Positions 9,056 through 17,720 are shown, counted from the stretch's first letter. The stretch is 64,000 nucleotides of DNA from Anaerolentibacter hominis (GCF_032380675.1 NZ_JAWDIX010000001.1:496001-560000), one strand, 5' to 3'. The notes: generated by a model from the sequence alone, not told the origin. Translations and numbers: made by a program.

Positions 9056-9756
9056 TGTATTTACTATATCTAAAAGATACTTTATTTCCAGTAGCTCCGG
9101 AGAAGATTGAGACGAAGATAAAATCAGAAAATAAAACCCTGACACTGTTAAACGAGGGGGAAATTAATCGGATTAAGCGGCCGGGGCTGTCTGAACTGAA
9201 GTTTTCTCTGCTTCTGCCAAATGTGAAATATCCATTTGCAACCTATGCAGGGGAATTTCAGAAAGCAGATTACTTTCTCAGTGTTTTGGAAGATATCAAG
9301 AATTCACTGGAGCCTTTTTACCTGCGGATTCTGCGCCTTGGCCCAACCGGTTTTCTGGCAGAATCTACAGATCTCTACGTCTCACTGGAAGAGTATTCGA
9401 TCATTGAGGATGTGGGAGAAGGCCTGGATTTCGTGGTAAGCATCAGCCTGAAGGAATACCGTCCCTATGTCACGAAGACAGTGGAATTTAAGAAGGACGA
9501 AGAGGGTAATAATAACGCCGGCTCAAAAAATAAGAGAGACACCGCCGGTAAGAAGAAAGAAAAGACCTATACCATTCAAAGCGGAGACACGCTGATTACG
9601 ATAGCCAGAAAAAAACTGGGAGACAGTTCAAAATATAAAAAACTTTATACATGGAATAAGACAACCATTGAAAAAGCAGCCAAAAGCCATGGCAGGTCCA
9701 GCTCGTCAAACGGCCACTGGATTTATCCGGGAACTGTGCTGAAACTGCAGGCATAA
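9055..9756 (+). CDS. LysM-containing tail protein (XkdP-like)
   Basis: Protein of 233 residues. The N-terminal part resembles XkdP/YqbP tail proteins; the C-terminal part (about 175-233) is a LysM module beginning KTYTIQSGDTLITIARKKLG and ending WIYPGTVLKLQA. LysM binds peptidoglycan or caps the tube near the hub. The start codon overlaps the tape-measure stop (TGATG), implying translational coupling. The lysine-rich linker (residues 155-172) is typical. The hub gene follows after 12 bases. Confidence 0.9.
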   Translation: MYLLYLKDTLFPVAPEKIETKIKSENKTLTLLNEGEINRIKRPGLSELKFSLLLPNVKYPFATYAGEFQKADYFLSVLEDIKNSLEPFYLRILRLGPTGFLAESTDLYVSLEEYSIIEDVGEGLDFVVSISLKEYRPYVTKTVEFKKDEEGNNNAGSKNKRDTAGKKKEKTYTIQSGDTLITIARKKLGDSSKYKKLYTWNKTTIEKAAKSHGRSSSSNGHWIYPGTVLKLQA

Positions 9757-9768
9757 AGGAGGGAGGCT

Positions 9769-11271
9769 ATGTCGGAATATATATGGCCATGTCCGGATTC
9801 GTCCAGGATTACTTCCCCCTTCGGCCTGCGCAAAAATCCTCTTACCAAGAAGGAGCAAATGCATCAGGGAGTGGACATTGGCTGTGCAAGCGGAAGAAAC
9901 ATTGTGGCGGCTAAATCAGGGGTAGTTGTGACTGCCGGATCAGCCGGAGGATACGGGCTGTGTGTTCTCCTGGATCATGGCAGCGGAGTCGTAACAAGAT
10001 ATGCGCATTGCTCCAAATTGCTGGTCAGCAAAGAACAGCATGTAGATGCAGGACAGCCAATAGCCCATGTGGGTTCTACCGGGAATTCCACCGGACCTCA
10101 TCTGCATTTTGAAATCAAGTTCAACGGTACACCAAAGAATCCTCTTGACTACATCTCGTTTGGAGATAAACAGAGCAAACAAACACCTATTGAGAGCCAG
10201 AACAGCGAATCCAAAGAAATTAATAAAATTACAGTGAAATCCGTGACAGGCACAGCAGGGATATATAAATATAAAGCTCTGAAAACTGACCAGACCTACC
10301 TGGATACAGGCGTTGAGATACTGATTCAGAACGATCAGATCTATTACCCGATGATCACAGGGGACGTTACGGTAGTGTGGGAACGGAAATCCACACCCGG
10401 AAAGCTGACCTTTGACATAATTCAGGATCAGACCCTCAATATTCAGGAGGGGAATCCGGTGAGAATGCAGGTGAACGGAAAAGGTATGTTCTATGGATTT
10501 ATCTTTGAAATATCCCGGTCAGATCATGATAAGAGAACTATAACCTGCTATGATCAGCTCCGCTATTTGAAAAATAAGGATACTCTGATCTACAATAATA
10601 AAACATACGCGGAACTCCTGAAAATGATTGCAAAAGACTACAATCTGACTACCGGAACAATTGAGGATACAAAATACAAGATCAAATCCAGAATAGAAGA
10701 CGGAACCCTGCTCGATATCCTTGGCAATGCCTCTGATACTACCCTGATGAATACCGGAAATCTGTATGTACTTTATGATGACTTTGGAAAAATCTGCCTC
10801 AGGCATATTAAAAATATGCAGCTTCCTATCCTGATTGATGAAGATACTGCCCAGGATATCAGCTATAAATCTTCGATTGACAGCGATACTTATAATCGGA
10901 TTAAGCTGGTTAATGACAACGATAAAACAGGAGAACGGGAAGTGACCATCGCGCAGGATGACAAAACTCAATCCCAGTGGGGGATTCTTCAATATTATGA
11001 GAGTGTTGATAATGCCGGCGATACCGTAATGAAGGAAAAGGCAAAAGTTCTTCTGGACTACTACAATAAAAAGCGCCGAAGCCTGTCAATTCAGGGGTGT
11101 TTTGGAGATATCCGTGTGCGGGGCGGTTCTATGGTTATTGTAAAATTGGACTTAACAGATATTCAGATACAGAATTTTATGATGGTAGAACGGGTCACCC
11201 ATACCTTCAGCAATGGAGAATACTATATGGACTTGAGTTTATCGGGAATTAAGGGGGAATTTAATGCCTAA
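9769..11271 (+). CDS. Tail hub protein with N-terminal M23 peptidase (XkdQ-like fusion)
   Basis: Protein of 500 residues joining two functions. Residues 1-133 form an M23 (LytM) metallopeptidase: H32 and D36 in HQGVD, H80, and H111/H113 in GPHLHFEIKFNG give the full zinc and catalytic set, and the fold starts with the familiar SPFGLRKNP. Residues about 150-500 match the XkdQ/YqbQ hub, the gpD-like baseplate centre. The product probably places a peptidoglycan-cutting enzyme at the tail tip. In PBSX the hub has no such domain. An AAAGGAGGGAGG ribosome binding site precedes the ATG, and the end overlaps the next gene by 8 bases. Confidence 0.9.
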   Translation: MSEYIWPCPDSSRITSPFGLRKNPLTKKEQMHQGVDIGCASGRNIVAAKSGVVVTAGSAGGYGLCVLLDHGSGVVTRYAHCSKLLVSKEQHVDAGQPIAHVGSTGNSTGPHLHFEIKFNGTPKNPLDYISFGDKQSKQTPIESQNSESKEINKITVKSVTGTAGIYKYKALKTDQTYLDTGVEILIQNDQIYYPMITGDVTVVWERKSTPGKLTFDIIQDQTLNIQEGNPVRMQVNGKGMFYGFIFEISRSDHDKRTITCYDQLRYLKNKDTLIYNNKTYAELLKMIAKDYNLTTGTIEDTKYKIKSRIEDGTLLDILGNASDTTLMNTGNLYVLYDDFGKICLRHIKNMQLPILIDEDTAQDISYKSSIDSDTYNRIKLVNDNDKTGEREVTIAQDDKTQSQWGILQYYESVDNAGDTVMKEKAKVLLDYYNKKRRSLSIQGCFGDIRVRGGSMVIVKLDLTDIQIQNFMMVERVTHTFSNGEYYMDLSLSGIKGEFNA

Positions 11272-11536
11272 TATTGTGGAAGTGATCAAGAAAGCTGCAG
11301 TCGATGCCGTAAGGCAGGAGAAACCGGTAGCAGTTACCTTTGGAACATTATCCGGCAGTAAGCCGGTAACGGTTAAGATAGATCAGAAAGTTACCCTCGG
11401 GCCGGAGTTTTTGATTATCCCTCACCATTTTCAGTCTGATATGGATGAGAAAATCATCAAAAAGGGAGACAATATCATAATGATTTCATTGCAGGGCGGA
11501 CAGAAATTTCTGCTTCTGGATAAGGTGGTGGTATAA
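11264..11536 (+). CDS. XkdR-like tail protein (DUF2577)
   Basis: Protein of 90 residues located between hub and DUF2634 genes, as in PBSX, where XkdR takes this place. It contains PVAVTFGTLSGSKPVTVKID and a beta-rich centre ending FLLLDKVVV, consistent with DUF2577 proteins. It overlaps both neighbours (8 bases upstream, 1 base downstream), a sign of tight coupling. Exact function in the baseplate is unknown. Confidence 0.8.
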   Translation: MPNIVEVIKKAAVDAVRQEKPVAVTFGTLSGSKPVTVKIDQKVTLGPEFLIIPHHFQSDMDEKIIKKGDNIIMISLQGGQKFLLLDKVVV

Positions 11537-11937
11537 TGCTGCCGCAATTTAGCGACGATCTGAAAAAAGATTTTGAATTTATCAATCAACCTACCCGGAC
11601 ATACCGAATGGTTTTGGACAAAAAAATAATCTCCGGAATGACGGATGAACTGGAAGCTGTAAAACAAGCCATTTTCATGATACTGAATACAGAACGGTTT
11701 CAGCATGAAATTTATTCCTGGGACTATGGAATAGAAACAGAGGATTTTATTGGCAGCCAGGTACCGTTACTCTACTCCAAATTAAAACAGAGCATCATGG
11801 ATGCGTTGATACAGGATGACCGCATTCTGGCCGTGAAGGATTTTTCTTTCACAAAGAGCCGGGATACGGTCACCGCTGTTTTTACAGTTGAAACGGAGTT
11901 TGGAGAAATAGAGGCAGAGAAGGAGGTGAGGCTATAG
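11536..11937 (+). CDS. XkdS-like baseplate protein (DUF2634, gp25-like)
   Basis: Protein of 133 residues. The pattern EAVKQAIFMILNTERF followed by YSWDYGIETEDFIG is characteristic of DUF2634/XkdS, related to the gp25-type wedge protein that starts sheath assembly. The start overlaps the previous stop and the stop overlaps the next GTG start. Length and order fit PBSX. Confidence 0.87.
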   Translation: MLPQFSDDLKKDFEFINQPTRTYRMVLDKKIISGMTDELEAVKQAIFMILNTERFQHEIYSWDYGIETEDFIGSQVPLLYSKLKQSIMDALIQDDRILAVKDFSFTKSRDTVTAVFTVETEFGEIEAEKEVRL

Positions 11938-13130
11938 TGTATGAAGAAATGACCTACGAAAGAATTATTAAGGACAGGCTGGACCGGGTGCCGGCCGGTC
12001 TGGACAAACGGGAGGGTTCGGTGATCTATAACGCTCTGGCGCCCGGAGCAATGGATCTTTCCAATGCCTACATGGAACTTGCCATTATGATGGAAGAAAC
12101 CTATGCGGATTCCGCTTCCCGCTATGGACTGATCAAGCGCTGCCAGGAACGGGGCATTGCCGTAAAGGAAGCAACCTTTGCTGTGGTGCGGGGATCTTTT
12201 GTTCCGAATACCCTGGATCTGGCGGGAAAGCGTTTTAACTATGAAGACTTAAACTATGCGGTGCTGGAACGGCTGGAGGATGGAACTTTCAAGCTTCAGT
12301 GCGAGACATCCGGAACCGCGGGAAATATTTCCTCCGGAGAATTGATTCCGGTAGAATATATAGAGGGTTTAGAATCTGCGGAAATAACAGAGCTGCTAAT
12401 TCCCGGTGAAGAGGAAATCGGTACAGAAGAGCTTCGCCAGCTTTACTTCGATTCTCTGGCGGCCCAGGCCTTTGGCGGGAACGTGGCGGACTATAAGGCG
12501 AAAGTAAAAGCTCTGAATGGAGTCGGCGGAGTGAAGGTGTATTCGGCGCCCAACGGCGGGATAAAACCGTCCTCTCTGGTGCCTCCGGAAGAAACTGCTG
12601 CTTGGATTACCAGTACGGACATTCCGGCTGGCATCAAAGCATGGATAGATACCATTCATGCCGCAGCGTCAAAAGGATATCTGACGGTGGGAGGGACCGT
12701 TCATCTGGTGATCATAGACTCTACCTACTCCAAACCATCCGATGAGCTGATTGCCCAGATCCAGCAGGAGATCGACCCGCAGGAAACCCACGGCGAAGGC
12801 CTGGGCCTGGCTCCGATCGGGCACTTTGTAACGGTGCGGGGCGTGGAGGAGACTCCGGTCAATATCACTACTGTTCTGACCTTTTCAGAAGAGTGGACTT
12901 TTGAGGATGTAAAACCTTACATCGAGCAGGCGGTGGATGCGTATTTTTCAGAGATTGCCCATACCTGGGAGTCGGCGGACAAATTGATCGTACGGATCTC
13001 CCAGCTGGAGGCAAGACTTCTGGAACTGACAGGAATATCAGATATCCGGGACACGGCACTGAACGGCGTGGAAGAGAATCTGGAATTGGAGCTGGACCAT
13101 ATCCCGGTAAGAGGTGAGATCAATGGATAG
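11937..13130 (+). CDS. Baseplate J-like protein (XkdT-like)
   Basis: Protein of 397 residues that should form the baseplate wedge. It starts with GTG at 11937, overlapping the previous TAG, with AAGGAGGTGAGG just upstream. The N-terminal part (RLDRVPAGLDKREGSVIYNALAP split over residues 12-35) and the central phrase GNVADYKAKVKALNGVGGVKVY are typical of the gpJ/gp47 family. The end overlaps the next gene. Confidence 0.92.
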   Translation: MYEEMTYERIIKDRLDRVPAGLDKREGSVIYNALAPGAMDLSNAYMELAIMMEETYADSASRYGLIKRCQERGIAVKEATFAVVRGSFVPNTLDLAGKRFNYEDLNYAVLERLEDGTFKLQCETSGTAGNISSGELIPVEYIEGLESAEITELLIPGEEEIGTEELRQLYFDSLAAQAFGGNVADYKAKVKALNGVGGVKVYSAPNGGIKPSSLVPPEETAAWITSTDIPAGIKAWIDTIHAAASKGYLTVGGTVHLVIIDSTYSKPSDELIAQIQQEIDPQETHGEGLGLAPIGHFVTVRGVEETPVNITTVLTFSEEWTFEDVKPYIEQAVDAYFSEIAHTWESADKLIVRISQLEARLLELTGISDIRDTALNGVEENLELELDHIPVRGEING

Positions 13131-13686
13131 AAAAAGGATCATAGACTATCTGCCGGATTATCTGAAGGACTACAGGGAATTAAAATGCATCATGGAGATA
13201 GAACAGGAGGATGCTGAGCGGCTGGATGCAGAAATGCAGAACCGGTACAAGGATCAGTTTGTCACGGACCTGACAGAATCCGGGGCTGTAAAATGGGAAA
13301 ACATGCTGGGAATTACGGCAAAGGGCACAGAAACCATAGAAGACCGGCGGTTTCGCATCTTGTCCCGGCTGATGGAACAGCCGCCCTTTACGATCACGGC
13401 GCTGCGCACTATGCTGGAACTGCTGTGCGGGGAGAATGGTTTTGTATTATCAGTCGATAAAACAACATTAACTCTCACTGTACTTGTACGGCTTTATGCC
13501 GCCAATACATTTACCTCCGTGACAGAAATGCTGAACAGGGTTGTACCGGTAAATATAGTAAAGAATATTTCACTTCTATACAACAATCATGGAATGCTTG
13601 TTGCAATGACGCACAGACAGCTGGCAGCCATGACTCATGACATGATAAGAAAGAAGGTGTTAAACAATGCCGGAGAAAACAGCTAA
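13123..13686 (+). CDS. Baseplate/tail protein, YmfQ/XkdU-like (DUF2313)
   Basis: Protein of 187 residues from the ATG at 13123. A GTG at 13114 would give a longer frame, but GAGGTGA at 13111-13117 is correctly spaced for 13123. It starts MDRKRIIDYLPDYLKDYRE, the typical opening of DUF2313 proteins, which connect baseplate and fibres. The last 20 bases overlap the fibre gene. Confidence 0.85.
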   Translation: MDRKRIIDYLPDYLKDYRELKCIMEIEQEDAERLDAEMQNRYKDQFVTDLTESGAVKWENMLGITAKGTETIEDRRFRILSRLMEQPPFTITALRTMLELLCGENGFVLSVDKTTLTLTVLVRLYAANTFTSVTEMLNRVVPVNIVKNISLLYNNHGMLVAMTHRQLAAMTHDMIRKKVLNNAGENS

Positions 13687-14371
13687 TTATAACTTGGTAA
13701 AGCCTGATCAGGATGATTTCTATGATATTCAGGTAACAAATGAAAACATAGATAAAATAGATGAACTGATAAAGAAAAATGAGATTGCAGTCGGTGACAC
13801 AAATACACAGCTCTCCAATGTAAGGCGGCAAGTAGACAATGTGCAGTCTGATGTAGCTGAGCTGGAGAAAAAGGCACATGTACATGATAATAAAACAGTA
13901 TTGGATGGCATAGCCGGTTCCGACATCACGAATTGGAATGATGCAAATGCCAAGAAGCATGTACATGATAATAAGGCCACATTAGACGGCATAACAGACT
14001 CCAGTATAACGAACTGGAACGATACGAATACAAAGAAGCACATACACGAAAACAAAGCCACTCTGGACGGTATTCTTCAGGGTGATGTCGATAAGATGCG
14101 AAGCCTTGAGACTGACTTCAACACTCTGAGGCGGGAACTGGAAACCAGCATTGATACAGAAATGGTAGTAATCAATGAAGGCTTTCAGGCAAAGATTACA
14201 ACATTTAATGCAGACGGCTCTATTTCGGAATCCGGAGATGCCGGGACTAAAGTGACAGTTTTTAATTCAGATGGCTCTATCATAGAGAACTTTACCAATC
14301 AGACCGGGAAGAGCATATCCAAGACAACCAGTTTCTTGGCAGATGGCAGTATACAGGAGGTGATCAATTGA
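13667..14371 (+). CDS. Tail fibre protein with histidine-rich repeats
   Basis: Protein of 234 residues. It opens with TANYNLVKPDQDDFYDIQVTN, common at the start of fibre proteins that follow XkdU. Residues about 35-65 form a coiled coil. Three 27-residue repeats follow, each with the pattern K-K-H-[VI]-H-[DE]-N-K-x-x-L-D-G-I and, in the first two, ITNWND. The C-terminal 70 residues contain two copies of an FNxDGSI motif. It probably forms a trimeric shaft connecting the baseplate to the adhesins that follow. Stop and next start overlap. Confidence 0.75.
   Translation: MPEKTANYNLVKPDQDDFYDIQVTNENIDKIDELIKKNEIAVGDTNTQLSNVRRQVDNVQSDVAELEKKAHVHDNKTVLDGIAGSDITNWNDANAKKHVHDNKATLDGITDSSITNWNDTNTKKHIHENKATLDGILQGDVDKMRSLETDFNTLRRELETSIDTEMVVINEGFQAKITTFNADGSISESGDAGTKVTVFNSDGSIIENFTNQTGKSISKTTSFLADGSIQEVIN
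13869..14079 (+). repeat. 81-base in-frame repeats in the fibre gene
   Basis: Two full and one partial copies of an approximately 81-base unit encode K-K-H-V-H-D-N-K type segments. The copies differ at many third positions, so they are old rather than a recent expansion. Confidence 0.8.
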
Positions 14372-15495
14372 GTTTAGCAGATATAAGCGCAACAATGGGC
14401 AGTGGAAATAACAGGGTACTGATCACCGAGAGTCAGAACTGGACCGTACCCTTAGGAGTACATACCATCTGGATCAGCGCATGCGCGGCCGGCGAGGACG
14501 GGAGTGACAGTGATCCTGCATACGTGGCCAAGGCAGGGGAATTTATACTGGACGAACCGGTACAGGTACAACCAGGGCAGGTAATACCAATAACTGTGGG
14601 CGATGGGAATACGGTTATCGGAGATTACTTCACGCTGGCAAAAGGATGCATAAAAGGCAATTACCCCAACACAAAGCTTGGCCTGGACCTGGGATACAAC
14701 GGGAAGCCCGAGAACGAAGGAAGAAAAGGGCGGGCAAGGGTTACCAGTGGTAGTTCATATTATCCGTATATGGTATCAGCGGCTGGCTCCGCAAAAGGTG
14801 GCATAGGTGGAAAAGGCGGCTATGGAGGAGCCTTTGGCATCGGAGGAAATGGAAGCTGTGCTAATTACGGGCAAAAATCTTCGAGTTCGTATGGTCTTAA
14901 ATTAGCAGCAGCTACTGCGGGAGGAAATGAAGGGAATGGCGGAAATGCAGCAAATACAGAATATTATATTGGCGAAAATACCGATCATTCTGACTATACA
15001 AAAGTTGAATACAGCTCTCCATACGGGAGTGATTTTCCGATTCAGGCAAGTACAGTAAATGCGCGTAATGTTCCCTTGGCCGGTCCCCAGAGTAAGTCAG
15101 AAAAAGAAGTACAGTATTCTCCTGAGTCTAAAGTAACCATGATTTATCACGACATGCCATTGAATTTAGGAGCGAACGGTGCACAGGGCAAAAATCCAAG
15201 CGCAGAGAGATGCTCAGTAACATTTACCTCGAATAAGACCGGAACAGATGTGAATATGGCCAAAGGAGGGGATGGTGGAGCAGGCGGAAAAGGAGCAGAT
15301 GCTACCATGCCATTCGGATATGGCGCTGGTGGTGGGTCTTTCGGAGGAAATGGGAACGTAGGTAATCAAGCAACTGCTTCATATATTGATACACAATATT
15401 TTGTTGCGAGAGGCATAGACGGAACTCCGGGCCCTGGAGGCATTGGTGGAAAAGCCAGTAAAGGCGCGCCTGGAATGGTCTTAATTGAGTGGTAA
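14368..15495 (+). CDS. Glycine-rich tail adhesin, copy 1
   Basis: Protein of 375 residues starting with TTG at 14368, overlapping the previous TGA, with a strong GGAGGTGA site upstream. The N-terminal domain (residues 1-110) starts SLADISATMGSGNN and contains ISACAAGEDGS. From about residue 130 it has glycine-rich runs (GGIGGKGGYGGAFGIGG, GDGGAGGKGAD, GAGGGSFGGNGNVG) of the sort that fold as polyglycine sheets in phage tip adhesins. It ends APGMVLIEW. It is a paralogue of the gene at 15588. Receptor binding is an inference. Confidence 0.75.
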   Translation: MSLADISATMGSGNNRVLITESQNWTVPLGVHTIWISACAAGEDGSDSDPAYVAKAGEFILDEPVQVQPGQVIPITVGDGNTVIGDYFTLAKGCIKGNYPNTKLGLDLGYNGKPENEGRKGRARVTSGSSYYPYMVSAAGSAKGGIGGKGGYGGAFGIGGNGSCANYGQKSSSSYGLKLAAATAGGNEGNGGNAANTEYYIGENTDHSDYTKVEYSSPYGSDFPIQASTVNARNVPLAGPQSKSEKEVQYSPESKVTMIYHDMPLNLGANGAQGKNPSAERCSVTFTSNKTGTDVNMAKGGDGGAGGKGADATMPFGYGAGGGSFGGNGNVGNQATASYIDTQYFVARGIDGTPGPGGIGGKASKGAPGMVLIEW

Positions 15496-15513
15496 GAAAG
15501 GAGTAAATACAAC

Positions 15514-15597
15514 ATGAAGAAATCGAACGTATTTTCTGGGGGAAGTATTAACCCTAACCATAATACCCATGAAGGCGGGGTGTCGTTATGGGATTAG
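15514..15597 (+). CDS. 27-residue small ORF between the adhesins
   Basis: A short frame begins with ATG at 15514 behind GAAAGGAG and ends by overlapping the next adhesin start. Its beginning (MKKSNVFSGGS) resembles one of the two frames available at 16568 (MNEKKNKYSGG), after the second adhesin, which suggests that an adhesin plus small-protein module was duplicated and this copy decayed. It may only provide translational coupling. Confidence 0.4.
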   Translation: MKKSNVFSGGSINPNHNTHEGGVSLWD

Positions 15598-16556
15598 CTG
15601 ACATTGCTGCTAATATGGGAAGTGGGCAGAATCGCATTATGATAACTGAAAATTGTACCTGGCAGGTACCTATGGGAGTCAACCGAATTATTATTTCTGC
15701 CTGTGCTGCAGGTGAAGATGGAAGCACGGTAAACTACAACTATAAGGCAAAAGCGGGAGAGTTCGTCATGAAGAAGATAGTCACCGTGAAGCCAGGGCAG
15801 AGAATTCCAATCGTTGTCGGGGCTGGAAATACTGTAATTGGAAATATTGTAACCCTTGTTAAGGGAACTTTAGCATCAGACTTTCCAAATAATTACTTAG
15901 GAGTAGAGCTTGGGCGAAGCGGTTATGATGGCTGCAATGGCGGAGATCTGGAGAGACTGACCATCGGCAGCAGTGAATATGGAGGGATCATGAGCCAGAC
16001 AGGTGGAAAAGGTGGAAAAGGTGGCTATGGCGGAGCCTTTGGTATAGGAGGCTCTGGAGCTGGTGGCTGCGGAATTCCAGGAAACTATTTTAGTGCAAGC
16101 GCTTCGTACGACGCATCATATGGACGAGGATATAATGGAGCCGTGACAGGTACCGGTGGTGGTGGTACGCTTAATGGATCAGCTGGAGAAAAAGCTAACG
16201 CATTAGTGCGAACAGATAGTGCAATAGATGTTAATCCAAATGCAAAAGGAAGTAGCCGGTCTGAGCTATTTTTTACAGGAGAATTGGTTCACGGGGATCA
16301 GCCAACGAATGGTACAGCTTCCTCATATAGAAATTCCGTCGCTGGTAATGCCGGAAATGGCGTAAATGCTACGAAGGCAATAGGATGGGGTTCTGGTGGT
16401 GGAGCGTGCGCCACAGATGCTGAAAAAGAGATAACCTTAACACTTGGCAGCAGTTCAAGAGCCTCTTGTACAATAAGTGCAATTACATATGGCTCTCTGG
16501 GCAAAAGTGGTATTGCTTCGGCAGGCACCCCAGGTATGGTGCTGATCGAATGGTGA
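15588..16556 (+). CDS. Glycine-rich tail adhesin, copy 2
   Basis: Protein of 322 residues, clearly related to the adhesin at 14368: MGLADIAANMGSGQN against the first copy's start, ISACAAGEDGS shared, then AKAGEF, PGQ-IPI-VG-GNTVIG, GGKGGYGGAFGIGG and the same PGMVLIEW end. The central region diverges strongly and carries different glycine runs, as expected for receptor-binding surfaces under diversifying selection. The ATG at 15588 is preceded by GAAGGCGGGG. Function is inferred from position and composition. Confidence 0.75.
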   Translation: MGLADIAANMGSGQNRIMITENCTWQVPMGVNRIIISACAAGEDGSTVNYNYKAKAGEFVMKKIVTVKPGQRIPIVVGAGNTVIGNIVTLVKGTLASDFPNNYLGVELGRSGYDGCNGGDLERLTIGSSEYGGIMSQTGGKGGKGGYGGAFGIGGSGAGGCGIPGNYFSASASYDASYGRGYNGAVTGTGGGGTLNGSAGEKANALVRTDSAIDVNPNAKGSSRSELFFTGELVHGDQPTNGTASSYRNSVAGNAGNGVNATKAIGWGSGGGACATDAEKEITLTLGSSSRASCTISAITYGSLGKSGIASAGTPGMVLIEW

Positions 16557-16571
16557 AAGGAGAAATAATGA

Positions 16572-16913
16572 ATGAAAAAAAGAACAAATATTCGGGGGGC
16601 AAACCCCTTACAAATCTATGCGCAGGTGCGCAAGGCGGACAGCCGCGTAAACCTGATCGGCGGGATGGATCTGGGTCTTTATGACTTTGATCTACCGCTG
16701 GCGTATACAGTAGATGTAACAAATCGAATAGAAAATGAAGATATCAGGGTGGGCATGGTATATGATCCGGAGGCGGATTCCTTTTTGGAATATATCCCGG
16801 AGCCGGTGGAACCTCAACCGGAGCCAGTACGGGAAACAACCGCAGAAGAGCTGTTGGCACAGATCCAGTTAAACACCGAATATTTGGCTTGCATGGCCGA
16901 AATCAACCAGTGA
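16572..16913 (+). CDS. Small tail protein with ILAQ-LNTEYLACMAEI tail, copy 1
   Basis: Protein of 113 residues. It has a compact N-terminal domain, an acidic Pro/Glu stretch (EPVEPQPEPV) and a C-terminal segment LLAQIQLNTEYLACMAEI that recurs nearly unchanged in the gene ending at 17541. Similar tails occur in small proteins after fibre genes of clostridial prophages. A frame starting four bases earlier (16568) is shorter and less plausible. Function unknown; attachment or fibre accessory is possible. Confidence 0.6.
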   Translation: MKKRTNIRGANPLQIYAQVRKADSRVNLIGGMDLGLYDFDLPLAYTVDVTNRIENEDIRVGMVYDPEADSFLEYIPEPVEPQPEPVRETTAEELLAQIQLNTEYLACMAEINQ

Positions 16914-16951
16914 GTAACTGCCCAGCCCTGATCACGTGAAAGGATGATGAA

Positions 16952-17314
16952 ATGAGCTGGGCAGAAATAAAGAAATCGGTCAACAGTAATCTGGAGGTGC
17001 CGTTGGATGAACTGATAACAGAGGTAATTAATCAGCTGAGTACAGCAGTCAGTAAAATAGACAAGTACCCTAATGTAACTCAAGGGAATGTACCTTATGG
17101 ATATGATAAATTAACTGTACGAGGCAAGGGAATGATTTCTGTGTGGTCCAACAGTTCAGATAGCGTACAACCTGTTATTGATGGTGCGAATTATGGAGGA
17201 TATGCGGTTCCTGTATATCAGGATTCAGGTCCAGTTACATTTAGGTTTGAAAAAAGCTTGGAAATTTCTGCGGGAAGTAGCTGGTGTCGTTATTTTTTAC
17301 AGCTGGCAAATTAA
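16952..17314 (+). CDS. Hypothetical tail-region protein
   Basis: Protein of 120 residues with an AAAGGATGATGA ribosome binding site. It starts MSWAEIKKSVNSNLEVPLDE, a short helical module often seen at the start of clostridial prophage fibre-accessory proteins, followed by a beta-rich domain. Not recognised further. It lies within the same operon between two related small genes. Confidence 0.55.
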   Translation: MSWAEIKKSVNSNLEVPLDELITEVINQLSTAVSKIDKYPNVTQGNVPYGYDKLTVRGKGMISVWSNSSDSVQPVIDGANYGGYAVPVYQDSGPVTFRFEKSLEISAGSSWCRYFLQLAN

Positions 17315-17325
17315 GGAGGGGAACG

Positions 17326-17541
17326 ATGGCATTAATTAAGACAGAAACTTATACAGACGAAAATAACATCCTTCATGAAGTTAAATATTTTGGACGAGAT
17401 GCAGATCACATATCTGGAATAGTAGATGCCCCAATTATCGAATACGAAGAACCAGAAGTCCCCCTTAGCGACAGTGACATCCTCGCCCAGGTCCAGTTAA
17501 ACACCGAATACCTTGCCTGTATGGCCGAAATCAACAATTGA
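17326..17541 (+). CDS. Small tail protein with LNTEYLACMAEI tail, copy 2
   Basis: Protein of 71 residues from the ATG at 17326, with AAGGAGGGG upstream; an upstream in-frame start at 17284 lies inside the preceding gene and lacks a site. The C-terminus ILAQVQLNTEYLACMAEINN duplicates the end of the 16572 gene, while the N-terminal domain is different. This looks like a swapped-domain family of tail accessory proteins. Confidence 0.6.
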   Translation: MALIKTETYTDENNILHEVKYFGRDADHISGIVDAPIIEYEEPEVPLSDSDILAQVQLNTEYLACMAEINN

Positions 17542-17552
17542 AAGGAGAAACC

Positions 17553-17720
17553 ATGACCTATAAAAACGCCAAGAAAGTAATACAGTCCGGCAACTACGAC
17601 CCCGCGGTGATGCGGGACATGCTGGATACCTTTTTACTCCGGAGCCGGATTACCCAGGTGGAATACGACGAACTGATGACACTCATAACAACAAAAGCCC
17701 CGGTAGCAAATACACTCTAG
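17553..17720 (+). CDS. Small XkdX-like protein
   Basis: Protein of 55 residues from the ATG at 17553 (site AAAGGAG). It reads AKKVIQSGNYDPAVMRDMLD then TQVEYDELMTLI, the type of short helical protein found at the end of PBSX-like tail operons. It is the last gene of the cluster. No holin or endolysin follows. Confidence 0.55.
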   Translation: MTYKNAKKVIQSGNYDPAVMRDMLDTFLLRSRITQVEYDELMTLITTKAPVANTL

